DNA of 64,000 nucleotides, from NCBI GenBank assembly GCA_026874595.1, contig CM049306.1, forward strand, positions 13,417,019-13,481,018. The letters are read 5' to 3'. A program made the position numbers and the translations under genes. The DNA is from Sipunculus nudus. Its lineage: Eukaryota > Annelida > Sipuncula > Golfingiida > Sipunculidae. The notes below the pieces were generated by a model. The model was not told the DNA's origin and did not search any database. It saw nothing but the letters and a program-made list of their open reading frames with translations. Every line of letters begins with the position of its first letter. Position 1 is the stretch's first letter. Below are positions 24,500 through 35,300 of the stretch, one piece after another.

Positions 24500-26770
24500 A
24501 AATAATGATCACGTGTTGGACAGTTTCTCTATTTTATAAATGTGAGCCAGGTAATAAATTGAGTTACTAAACAGAATATACAAGTCATTTACACTTCATG
24601 TCCTGTTAGTTCATAAGGGATGTTTCATTATTCAATAAACATATCATGTCTGCTTTCCGATTAATTTCTGCCAGTCCTCAGACAGATACTAGGGACATAT
24701 GGTAATCCCCGGGTCTTCCTTGCATGTAAAACCTGCCAAACTGTATCAGATATCAAGGAGGTTCTCATGATTGCATCCCAACCACACCCTCTCCCCTCCC
24801 TCCCACAGACACAGACGGAACCCTCTGGGAGCCATCTTAGTAATATTGAAATATGAACAGAGTTGTATATGAATGCAGCTCTTCTAAGACTAGACACTCC
24901 GGGGACCCCGCTACATGCTCTGTAACACTCCCATGTTGCAACCTAACCATCCTGAGTTCACCAAAGAGACGCCTAAGTCCTCATATATAGAAGTCGCTGA
25001 GACTGATTTACATAAAAATTTGAAGAAATGGCGGAGAAATTTCTTATTGTGTATTTTACACACCAGCTTTATATACAGTAATGACTGGCACAGTGCTTTA
25101 AGATTCAGTTACCATAGACACATGCATCTTCTTCACTGAAATGCATCCTCAAATTAAAGGAGATGCCATTCCTTCATAGTCAGTAAGACATACTACAAAA
25201 TCCTTTTCTAACCTTTAACCATGTGCAATGAATATTTTAAATATTTTTTGTCAGATCCATTGTTTTTCTCTAAATAAGGCCAGAAGTTACAGTCATGTGT
25301 ACTTGTGGTTAAAGCAAAGAAAAAAAACAATTTTCTTGAGTTTTCCTTTCTTTTGAGTTCAGTGTCCCTCTGTTTCTTCATGTACCCTCTGTGTAACCAA
25401 CCAAAGTTAACAACATTTTTGAAAATTTACAAATTCATTGTCAAAGAAAGTATGTTGTACCGACAAAGTGGACATAACTGGAAGGAACAAAAAATATATA
25501 CCTTTTAGGAAATACTGATAGAGTTTGTTATATAAATGTTTGATAAATGCAGCCAAAGTATGTAGTAAAAAAATAATGCTTGAAGTCATGTGACTCTCCA
25601 TGAAATGCTGAGTACACAAAAAATAACATTAAAAAATAACTATAGGCTCCTGAGATGAAATTTTGAAAATCTCAAATTACTCATTACTAATATTTTTCAG
25701 TTATTTCTTTACCGGGTTTTGGCAAATTAGATTTATCAGTTGAGGCTGAATATTGGGAAGAAATAACAATCCTATTGTTTCTCAGGGGTCATAGTCCCTA
25801 AAGATCTTTTAAAATCTCAAGAACTAAAAAGTCCTGAAATTTTGGGAAATTAAAGAAAAATAACATGAAAAAAACATGAATTTTCTTTTCATTTGGAAAT
25901 TCTTTCTTCTCATATTAAATTTCTGAGCAAGCTGTGCAGTACTATGGAGTTTAAGGATAGTAAGTTGTAAATATACTTTTAAGGAGACCAAATATGAAAT
26001 GTATTGTGATGCTCATGTTTAATGTTCAAGTTTATATAAATGCATGTTACCACTGGTTCCCAGCCTATGTTCAGTAAATACAATTGTGAAGGGAGTTTCT
26101 CGAGTTGCCCAAATTTAAAAATAAATAACTTATACTTAGTGTATACATAAATTAATTGTTCTCTAATCATGAAATCATTGGGGGAAGATTTTGAACCAGT
26201 ATTTATTTTCTTAATAATTTCAGGCATTGAAAATCTTTGAAGTGTCAGGAAAATGTCTGTGTATGGATAAATATATATTTTCAACATGTGTAAAAAAAGT
26301 TTTTGCTTGAAAAAGGGTAAAAAAGGTTATGTTTTTTGTTTAATGTTTTGCAGCATAAACCATGGTTTGATGCAAGCAGTTAATAGGGGCAGATATGTAT
26401 ACTGCTTCATGTCTCTAAAACATACCTTGAAATTAATTAGGTTTAACCATCATAGCTCTTTGATCACCCGGTCACATTTATTTATTCAGAAACCCCACAT
26501 CAGTTCTCCTTCTGATCATCCAGGCAGATAAGGAGGTTAACTGTTAAGCTTATATAAATGGGTCATGTTGCATAGTTTTCAGTTTTGAACACCAGGTGGC
26601 AGTGCTTATGTCTTCTGGTCCATGGTCAGCTCATTGAAAAAGGCTTTGTTCACATTAAGTGGTACATTATTGGTCAGTGATGATATATGAATAGGTATCC
26701 ATTCATTTAAAAAAGTTGCCATTTCAGGGGACCATTGCTGCGTTTCCAAAAAGGAGTTCTGACAAAAAGT
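24500..26770. other. Unique sequence; 24660-24960 less AT-rich
   Basis: No gene recognised. A polypyrimidine tract ending in CCCTCCCTCCCACAG (about 24793-24807) looks like a splice acceptor, but the frames behind it close within 20-25 codons and no matching donor is evident. The remainder is AT-rich and featureless. Confidence 0.45.
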
Positions 26771-27050
26771 GATGGTTTTGATGCTATCCATTTACATGCC
26801 ATGGATTTATAAGAAGAATATTAGTCAAATATCAAATAATAATATCATCCAAATGAGAATATCATTGAAAGACAAATAATTGTGTTTAGGTTTCCAGCTG
26901 TTTTATAGCTGATGGTTTTGATGCTACCCATTTACATGCCATGGATGTATAAGAAGAATATTAGTCAAATATCAAATAATAGTATCATCCAAATGAGAAT
27001 ATCATTGAAAGACAAATAATTGTGTTTAGGTTTCCAGCTGTTTTATAGCT
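26771..27050. repeat. 140-bp tandem duplication
   Basis: Two adjacent 140-bp copies start at 26771 and 26911 with GATGGTTTTGATGCTA and end with TTCCAGCTGTTTTATAGCT. I see only about three differences between them, so the duplication is recent. Confidence 0.95.
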
Positions 27051-27096
27051 GGCGATGAGGGTGCCGCACCCATATCCATTCTTTCTCAGATAGGAC

Positions 27097-27100
<4 letters not shown>

Positions 27101-27143
<43 letters not shown>
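27101..27143. repeat. (AG)n microsatellite
   Basis: About 21 uninterrupted AG units. Confidence 0.97.
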
Positions 27144-27145
<2 letters not shown>

Positions 27146-27869
27146 TCATGCAGAAGCAGGATTTGATAGGAAGAAAAATGACAAAGCAATAGAGGAATTG
27201 ACAAAATTGGATATATCAGGGAAGATCATGATAATTGATATTTTATTGCAATGGTTGTTCCTGGAGAATGGCCTGAGAATTAAAACAGTATATAAATGTG
27301 TCTTATAGAAAGTTGTTTGTTTAATTTGGTCAAGAAAAACATCATCCAGTCATTTTTATCTCATATTTAGATGACAAATAATGTATGTTTTGATAAAAAT
27401 AAATGGGAAATGACAGGACAAAAATGTGGTTGTTCACAGACTGGATGATTTCAAACATTTAGTCAAAAACTGGAATTGATCTCTGTATTTAACATTTATC
27501 ATCAGTTTAAAAACATTTTTGGAATCATCCATATACTAGGTTCAGAATTATTCATGGATATTTCTGTGGCCTGTCGGTTCTTATTTCTTTTGAATGTGGA
27601 TTAGATGAAGAATGATGTGTTATCAAAACGATAACCAGGTCTCAAGTTTTACATTAAATTGATTAAAATTGATCCTAAAGTCACTACCTATTTCTGTGAA
27701 AGAGCAATTCAGATTATAACACAATAATAAATTGTAAAGTACTTTACTGATTGAATTTGCTATTATCACATTCTCATACATACAGACATATAGGGGTTGA
27801 AATTTCAGAATGGGTAAGTTTCAAGAAGTTTTCACTGTTTAAAGAGTGGCTTTCAATTTGCCTGTGAGA
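27144..27869. other. Unique sequence, nothing recognised
   Basis: AT-rich, no repeats or coding signals seen. Confidence 0.5.
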
Positions 27870-29346
27870 TTTTTTTTTTCAGTTGACCATAGGTAATTTG
27901 AGCTATAGCCTGTTAACAAGGCACAAATTGTAACTGCTTGACCTAGAAAGTTATCAAGGTAGGTCCTTGGTAAATCTTGTATATCAGACATTAGGTCAAT
28001 GTGATCTGTATTCTGCGAGTAATGTGCATTTCTGTGTGTTTTTAGCACCTGAAATTCAACTTGTGTTAGTCTGTGCTGAAAAACAAAATTTTACATTCAA
28101 CCTAAAAATTGAAACATCGTGCATCATCTGGATATTGTTATCATGTAAAAACTTAATAAAATCTGCCCAGCCTATGCTTTAGAACTGTTGCTAACACAAT
28201 TGCAAAATGTTAACATTTTGGGCGGTTGTTGTATAAAATAAATACTTTAGATAAAATATTTCAATGATGATTGCATGAATCTTTCTGAAACTAAATAGCC
28301 CTTTCAGCTGAGCAAGGGCTGTAGCATCATCTACATTTTCTTTATTTTTTGAGCATTTTAATAATATTTAGAAATTAGAACTTAGGATGGATATGTCATG
28401 ATTTTAGCCCAGCAAACAAATTATTTACGTTTACAGTTGGAATTAAAATAGCATGCATCATTTGTACATATGTTTCTATTACCATGGAAAATTGGCAGAA
28501 AATCTGTTCAGTGAGTTCTTCACAGCTGCTGCAGACACATTTTCAAAATACAGTTAAGGATTATTAAATAAGGAATTTTAGTAATGATTAAATGGTATGT
28601 TTTGAAAATTGGTAAGCTTGATGATCATGGATAGCCCTTTCAGCTGTGCATGACTAGTGCTGCCATCCATATATTCTCAGTTTTTTATACTCTTTTTGTT
28701 TAATTTTTTGTGCTCAGGAATCAGGGCTGGTCAATCATTTACAAGGCACAAATTATAACCATTAGACCTTTTATTTCTTATTTTATTTCTGGGTAGGTCG
28801 TTGGTAAGTCTGCTTGCATACCAAAAATTAGTTCACTGACCTATATTCTGTGCAGTGTATTTTTAGCATTTAGAAAATCAAACTTGTGTTGTTGTTCTTT
28901 GCTGCTAAATAAAAATTTTCCATTCAACCTAAAAAATTTAACATTATGCATCATCTGCACATTTAACTTTATTACCACATACAGAATGAAGAAACTAAGC
29001 CCAGCCAGATCTTCAGAACTGTTGCAGACACAACTGTGAAATTTTAATATTTTGGGTTTTTTATGTATGAAATTCATACATTTCATAGCTTATTGCATGA
29101 TCATGGATAATTCTTCCAGCTTTGTAATACTGGTCGTACTATCTACATTTTCTTTAGTTTTGTGCATTTTAAATAATATTTTTCAGATTTAAAAATCAGG
29201 GTTAACATGTTAAAATAGGAGAACAACAAAAATATTCTATACACTGTAAAGACAAATTTACAAAAAAAAACTTGCATCATTTACTAATATGTATCAATTT
29301 CTCAGTTTCAGAGACCATTGGAGCATCATGATCAATGGGTCACTTG
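27870..29346 (+). mobile_element. Family A element, older copy
   Basis: A T-run (27870-27879) precedes a diverged 5' hairpin region, CAGTTGACCATAGGTAATTT + GAGCTATAG, then AAGGCACAAATTGTAACTGC as in the complete copy at 15503. Core units are diverged and 330-475 bp long (AGCCCTTTCAGCTG or a variant at about 28300, 28634 and 29108; ACAAGGCACAAATTATAACC at about 28739). The 3' end has ATGATCAATGGGTCA and CTTG (29343-29346) followed by TTAT. The 3' inverted arm is no longer clear, so this copy is older than 15503-19064. Confidence 0.6.
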
Positions 29347-29640
29347 TTATAAAGAAAAAAAAAACATGAATGTATGCTATTAAATGGGATGAAACTGTTT
29401 CATTTATAAATGCCATCAAATTCAATCAAACAAGTGATAGCATTTCACAGAAGAATAACTTAAGAAATGAACAAGTCCTTGATGTAGTTTATACCTGAAA
29501 GCCATTTTTCATTGTTCTGTGCTGTATTGATTGTGAGCTGGTCATCGGTCGTTCCTGCTACCTTTTTTTAGTGTCCAATTCTGAACATTTTACAAAAGGA
29601 CTATGAAAACTTTATGGAAATACTCTTGTTGTTTCAAGAC
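29347..29640. other. Unique sequence
   Basis: Nothing recognised. Confidence 0.45.
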
Positions 29641-29654
29641 AATCCAAAGACAGT

Positions 29655-29835
29655 CAGTCCAAAGACAAAGTACTGGTATAGCCTGAATAGAAATCTGATC
29701 CTGTAAGTAGATCAGTTTTGACAATTGCAGTGGGTGAGAGGCTGTCATTATACCAATGACTAATATATAATTATAAAATATTATTCCTTTAGCTCCTATT
29801 GAATCTACAACCTTTTACTTGGGAATTTAAACCTT
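29655..29835. repeat. Direct repeat flanking an element cluster, left copy
   Basis: About 180 bp that recurs at 32140-32318: CAGTCCAAAGACAAAGTA, GATCCTGTAAGTAGATCAG, then an identical TAATATATAATTATAAAATA core, then GTCTACAACCTTTTA-type sequence. The copies lie about 2.48 kb apart. Confidence 0.8.
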
Positions 29836-29870
29836 TGGCTAAGGATCAACTAAAGCTGACTATCATTTTT

Positions 29871-30156
29871 AGCTCAGCTGGCTATAGGACATCTGAGCTA
29901 TAGTGATGGTCCTTTGCCAGTCATCCAGCTGGCCAGGCTTAACATCCATTAACAAGGCATGTTTTGAAACTGTTGGACCTACAAATAAAATTTGACATAT
30001 AGTTAGATGAACCTAAGTTCTCCAACCAGATCAACAACTGGGTCACTGCATCCTTGTTCCTTTCAGAAATTATTGAAAAACCTCAGTTTTCCAGTAAAAA
30101 TCCTGTTGTTAGACTTCAGGACTGACTAATATCAAAACCATTTGTCTGATTTTTTT
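29871..30156 (+). mobile_element. Family A element, 5' part, interrupted
   Basis: The 5' hairpin AGCTCAGCTGGC...ACATCTGAGCTATAG (29871-29903) follows a T-run. It is followed by a family A subfamily body with ACAAGGCATGTTTTGAAACT and GTTGGACCTAC. It stops at a T-run (30150-30156), exactly where another family A 5' end begins. By comparison with the copy at 30157 this is the position CAAAACCA...GGTTTTTGATCAT, so the second element landed in a T-run of the first. Confidence 0.65.
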
Positions 30157-31870
30157 AGCTCAGCTGACTCTAAGTCACCTGAGATATAGTGATGGTCATC
30201 TGTCTCTTGGCTGTCTGTCCCTTTGTCTGTCTTATCGTCTGCCTGTCCTTCTGTCCGTCATACTCTCATGTTTTGAAATTGTTGGACCTACTTATCTGAA
30301 TTTCAGCATACAGTTAGATGTCCCAAAATCTCCTACCATACCAAAATTGGATTACTATGACTTCATTCCTTTGAAATATTAAGAAAAAATCTCAATTGTC
30401 CATTTAAAACTCATTATTATACTTCAAGACTGCCTAATATCAAAACCAATGATCGGTTTTTGATCATATTTATTATAAATATTTATCTATATATTTCCGA
30501 TGAACATACTAGAAATTAGGTCAGTATTGTGTAATTTCTTGAAGTTATAGGCCCGAATATAATGCACTTTGTAAAAATTCAGGAAAAATATTTACTCACT
30601 TAACTTGAGAATTGTTGAAGCTAGAGACTTTATTTCAGGGATATAACTTTATTTAATCAATGTTTACCCAATGTTTCATATTTGGCATATAGATATTCCT
30701 CAACTTATAAAATTCCTCTGCATCTGGCAGAAATTAGATCAATATTACATAATTGTATCCGCCAAAACTATGTTTTTGACCGGGTTCCGCCGCCACTGCC
30801 ACCGCCGCCCATTCATTTCCAGAATAGAACTCTGAGACCACTTAACAGATTTTTCCAAAACTCTACACCATTATCAGGTCACATGTGAACTGGTGCAAAA
30901 ATATTTTGCGTTGACCTCTGACCTTTCCCCTCTCCAATTCATCCATCTGTGCATCTGTTTTGACACATTAACCCACATATCGACCCGTTTGACCAATCAG
31001 GCTAAAAATTTTACAAAAATAGCTTTATAACATACTAAAAAAAATGGTGGCCCCACCTGCAACCATTTTTGCACAGCATACATCTGTTCATCTGCCTTTG
31101 GGATAAAATCACTCAAATCTGTGCAGTGGTTGGACTTATCAACCTGAAATTTTGCATGTGTATACATCCTGGATAGCTTTCTTGATTTTATGACAGGTGG
31201 CACCACCTACATTTACATGCAGGCTGCAGACATCCAGGGTTATATCTCAGAACTTGTTTAATGTATCCTCCTGAAATTTTGCATGTGTATAGATCTCACA
31301 TGGCTCTTTATCAAACACAAAACTGGTGGTGCCACCTGCAACAATTTTTGCACAGCATCCTTCTGTTTGTATGCTGTGGAATAAAATCACTCATATACAA
31401 GCAGTATTGACTTATCTGCCTAAAATTTTGCTTATGTATATAACTTGGATGGCTTTCTGGATTTTGTGGAAGGTGGTGCCACCTACATACACATTTTGGC
31501 CGCAGACATTCATCCTAATATGCAACACATCTCACTCTATTTCCCCTTGCCACTCAATCCATTCCTCACTTCACCTGTCCCACTCTGATTTCGGCGGATA
31601 CACGTAGTCGCTTGTCTACTACATGTATTCTAGTTTGTAGATGTTATGGACCGGATCTTATCAAAACAGCAAGAAATATATTTTCTCACTTAACACGGTA
31701 ACAGTTACAGCTAGAGCCTCTCTTTCAAGGATTCATTTTTATTTTATCAAGATTTGATTGTATGCCAGAAATTAGATCAGAACTTTGTGATTTTTTAAGT
31801 GTGTAATTAGCATAAATGTAAAATCAGTATCTTAAATTTTGCCCAACCTATTTGTCAATAGGTGTACCTT
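30157..31870 (+). mobile_element. Family A element, 3' end not identified, with a family C insertion
   Basis: The 5' hairpin AGCTCAGCTGACT-CTA-AGTCACCTGAGAT starts at 30157. The body is of the same subfamily as 38273 (GTTTTGAAATTGTTGGACCTA, AGTTAGATGTCCC, CTGCCTAATATCAAAACCA). A family C element occupies about 30754-31633. Body sequence resumes at 31634 with GATGTTATGGACC and runs to about 31870 (TTAAATTTTGCCCAACCT). I could not find the 3' palindrome. Confidence 0.6.
30754..31633 (+). mobile_element. Helentron/Helitron-like element, family C, copy 1
   Basis: It begins GTATCCGCCAAAACTATG, then GTTTTTGACCGGGTTCCGCC. It has core units with AACCATTTTTGCACAGC and GGTGGCACCACCTACAT. It ends with the arm GCGGATAC (31594-31601), a hairpin ACACGTAGT...ACTACATGT, and ATTCTAG at 31633, followed by TTT. 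The 3' hairpin about ten bases before CTAG is a Helitron hallmark. It is nested in a family A element. No coding capacity. Confidence 0.65.
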
Positions 31871-32139
31871 TAAGTTTTCAAACACCATATCAAGTATTGT
31901 TCAAGTGTGTGTGTTCATGTTTTGATGAATTCCTTACTGCAGAGATTAAAAACTGTTTTAATTCATTTTTAACATGTGAGAAATCGAATATTAATTTCAG
32001 TATTAACTTAAAGTTGAGATAATAATTAGCATAATGTTGTTGTTTCTCCCTCAACGAACCAACAGTGTGCATTACTGATTAAAAAAGGGAATTTGTAATC
32101 AATTTTACTGAATCTTTTATTTTAGTTAATAAAATTATG

Positions 32140-32318
32140 CAGTCCAAATACAAAGTAGAATAGCTAGAATACAGATTGGATCCAGTCAGTTGATCAGTTT
32201 GATCATTTGCAGGGGGTGAGATCCTTTCATTTTTCCAATGATTAATATATAATTATAAAATATTATTCCTAATTGGTCCTATGGAGTCTACAACCTTTTA
32301 GTTGGGAAATTAAATTTG
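32140..32318. repeat. Direct repeat flanking an element cluster, right copy
   Basis: Counterpart of 29655-29835; the 20-base TAATATATAATTATAAAATA core is at about 32243. Differences outside the core suggest the duplication is old. Confidence 0.8.
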
Positions 32319-32330
32319 AAAATATATGAA

Positions 32331-35300
32331 TGCAGAATTATTTTGGAGTTCCCTTCCAAAGTTATTCTGCCATTGCATATATTGTAATGGAATTTTGTGG
32401 AAAGATGGGCCATTAGTGAAAGAATAGAATCTGTATGAAACAAGTTAAAACAGTTTTTGTTATTGAAGAACTACATTTTTATGGATAAATATTTAAAATG
32501 CTACTATCCTCTAATTCAATATACTTTTAATTTAACAGTAATTTAACCCAACTTAATGCAAAACACTAGTAATGTTCATATTTTCTTCAAAGTGAGTATA
32601 TTAATATGTACTTCATAGTGTAACAAAATCTGCAAGAAATTTGTAATTTATTTTCAGTCATCAGTGTGACATTACACTTTGATTTAGGTTTAATGTCTGG
32701 CGTAATTTTAGAGATGTGATGGTAAGCCTGCAGAGATTCCATTTTATTAGCATAACCATAATTTGGCACATAAAATTGTTTCTTTGACTCTTTTTTATGA
32801 CCAGATCTTCATACAAACCCCTTTGTCCCAGTAGTTATTGTTTATGTTTTGGTGGTGATGATTAAGTTTATGACTGTATTTTAGAAAGAGCAGTCAAAAT
32901 GACTGTTGTACTCTGGAAACATGGCTGCTTGGACATTACTGAAAATGTGTGTGTAATAATTTTTTTTTTTATGAGAAGACTTCCATCTATTTTTTAACAG
33001 GAGACTTGGTATGTGTTATTTATATCTGTTTTATTTGGTATTCGCTAACAGATCATTTGGAAAATGTAAAGCTTCATGTAAATTTTCCCTGTAAAAAAAA
33101 TCCTGTTTTTTTTTTGTGGGGACAAATGCAGGGTTTATACTCTTATTATGTTCCTGAAGGTAACAAAGTGATACCAGTCTGAGTAACTATGTATCTAGCA
33201 TGATATCAGACCCATTTATGGGGAGGGGAAATGGGAATTTTACTTGCCAGAAAAGCAAGGCGTTGTGGATATTAAATGAAATAGATGGTAATGTCCCTAG
33301 TTTGAAACAGAAACACTGCCTGCCAGACTTGACAAATATAGAGACCAGAAATCAATTGAGCAACGACAGTAGCTTTCCTGTCCAATCTTGGTAAAAAAAG
33401 TTGACTGTGCCAGCCCAGATGGCCTAGGGTGTGGGTCGGTCGTGGTCCAGGACCAGCGGTGTGCTTAAGAAAGAATAAAAGCAAATCAGCATTATTTAGC
33501 TTGTTTGTTGGGACAAATTTATTCCAGTATTCCGGCGAGCTGGCCCGCCATAAAAGCAGGTGGGTAAATGACCCCCTACTCCCTAAGGTATGTCCGCCAT
33601 CCACCTCACTTCTAATTCATGAAATGGCACATCACAGAGAATCATATCTCAAATTAAGGTGTCTACAAGTGTAATTTGCTTGCTTTAAAACAAAATTATT
33701 CTATTATACAGCATAGCAGGGAAGCAATAAAACAGTAGACTTACTGATCCCTAGAGGAGTGTAACTTGAGTTGCATCAACTGTTTTGCTAACTTTCACGT
33801 CTTATTTTTTTATTTGTGAAGGAAGCGGGCCCATCAAGAATTATGTCAGCATTGAACTACGACTTTTTCTAAAAGCCTTGCCCAGCTATATATTCTCCTG
33901 CACCCCTCCTCCCTTGGTCATTTTTCTAGGGCAGAACATTGCTGTGCTATTCCTCTTTGTTGTTTCTGACGAAGATGGCCGTTTGTCCAGTCTGGTTCCT
34001 AATGTATTTCTTCTGCCCATTGTAGAAATCTAATATGCCTTCTGAAAGTTTTTGTGTGTAAAGCTAAGATAAATCAATAAATATGGCCACCTGTACATTT
34101 AGGAAAGACATTCATATAATTCAGCTGGCATTATGATGCACATTTACCAAAGGATCTGAGAAAGGAAGAAAGCAATAAAAGGAACAAAAGAAATCTGTGG
34201 CTCAAACTCCCTAATTGTTAAAACCCTTGTTTTAGATTCTGAAATTTAGTTATGCTTTATCATTTTCAAAATTCTGAAATTCATGTGTAATAATCACCTT
34301 ATTCTTTTTCTAAGTACCTGGTGTTGTTTCAAGAATGAATCCTGCTTTTTGGGCACCCCATGAAGACAATATACCATCCCCCATTATTTTCAAAACCATA
34401 AATCAGGAGATGCCTACAGGAAGCCAATCCAGACAAATTTCCAGGCTGCAAGAAAAAAAGCTCGAAATTAAATAAAGAGGCAACAGCTGTCTTCATGGCA
34501 AAATATTGATTGCTTAAAAAGTCTGATTTGTTTTATGTTTTTTTTTATCAAATTGATGGTAATGGCACTTAATTCAAAGTGATTTCTTTTCTTACTTTTT
34601 CACAATCTGTTCAGTATATTTTTAAAGTTTTTATGCATTGACATTTTCCTTCTTGTATACCTACATCTGGGGTCAAAATACCAAGCCAAATATAAGGGTA
34701 ACAGAGATGTGTACCTGAAAATAAACTGGCATTCAAAGTCATTCATATGCTATTGTTGCTTGGAAACAAACTCCAATATTAATTTTTTTTTTAGACTAAT
34801 TGTATGTTGGATTTTATCTCCTTATATTGATGTGACAACATTTTGGAAATCCTAACATATTTTATTATCCAAGCAGGTTTTAGATTTAAAAATTAATGAC
34901 CATGTCATGTGTATTATGAATGAAATATATTTAGTTCCAGTTTAAAAGAAAAATGTATGAAGGTTTTCATACAAATTGTACAGTTAGGAAAATTATATTT
35001 ATTCTAGATAATTATGCACTCATATTCTGTATATATGTAACTAAAATCATACACCGTTAGCATATATATTTTTATATTTTTGCAATACTTTGAACTTTAT
35101 GGTTTTACCAAGATCAAAACATTAGTAATGTATCTTAAATTGCACAATTTTTGTACAGTATATTGCATGTTCTCTTTAAATGTATTATTATGTATTTCAT
35201 TCATTTCCATCTGCAAATAAATTGATAGAACAAATTTTCAATATTATAATATTAAGTTATGTTAGCATCTGTTGAGCTTTCTTCAAATGTAAATTTAAGA

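Noticed and set aside
24793-24880. Strong polypyrimidine tract and CAG as a splice acceptor
   Set aside because: The frames behind it close within about 25 codons and no donor with a fitting phase was found.
33412-33470. tRNA-like A and B boxes (TGGCCTAGGGTG and GGTCCAGGACC)
   Set aside because: The B box matches poorly, the spacing is short, no cloverleaf forms and no second copy is visible.
33429-33604. Possible exon ending at AAG|GTATGT near 33584
   Set aside because: No convincing acceptor, no ATG, and neither strand's translation resembles a known protein.
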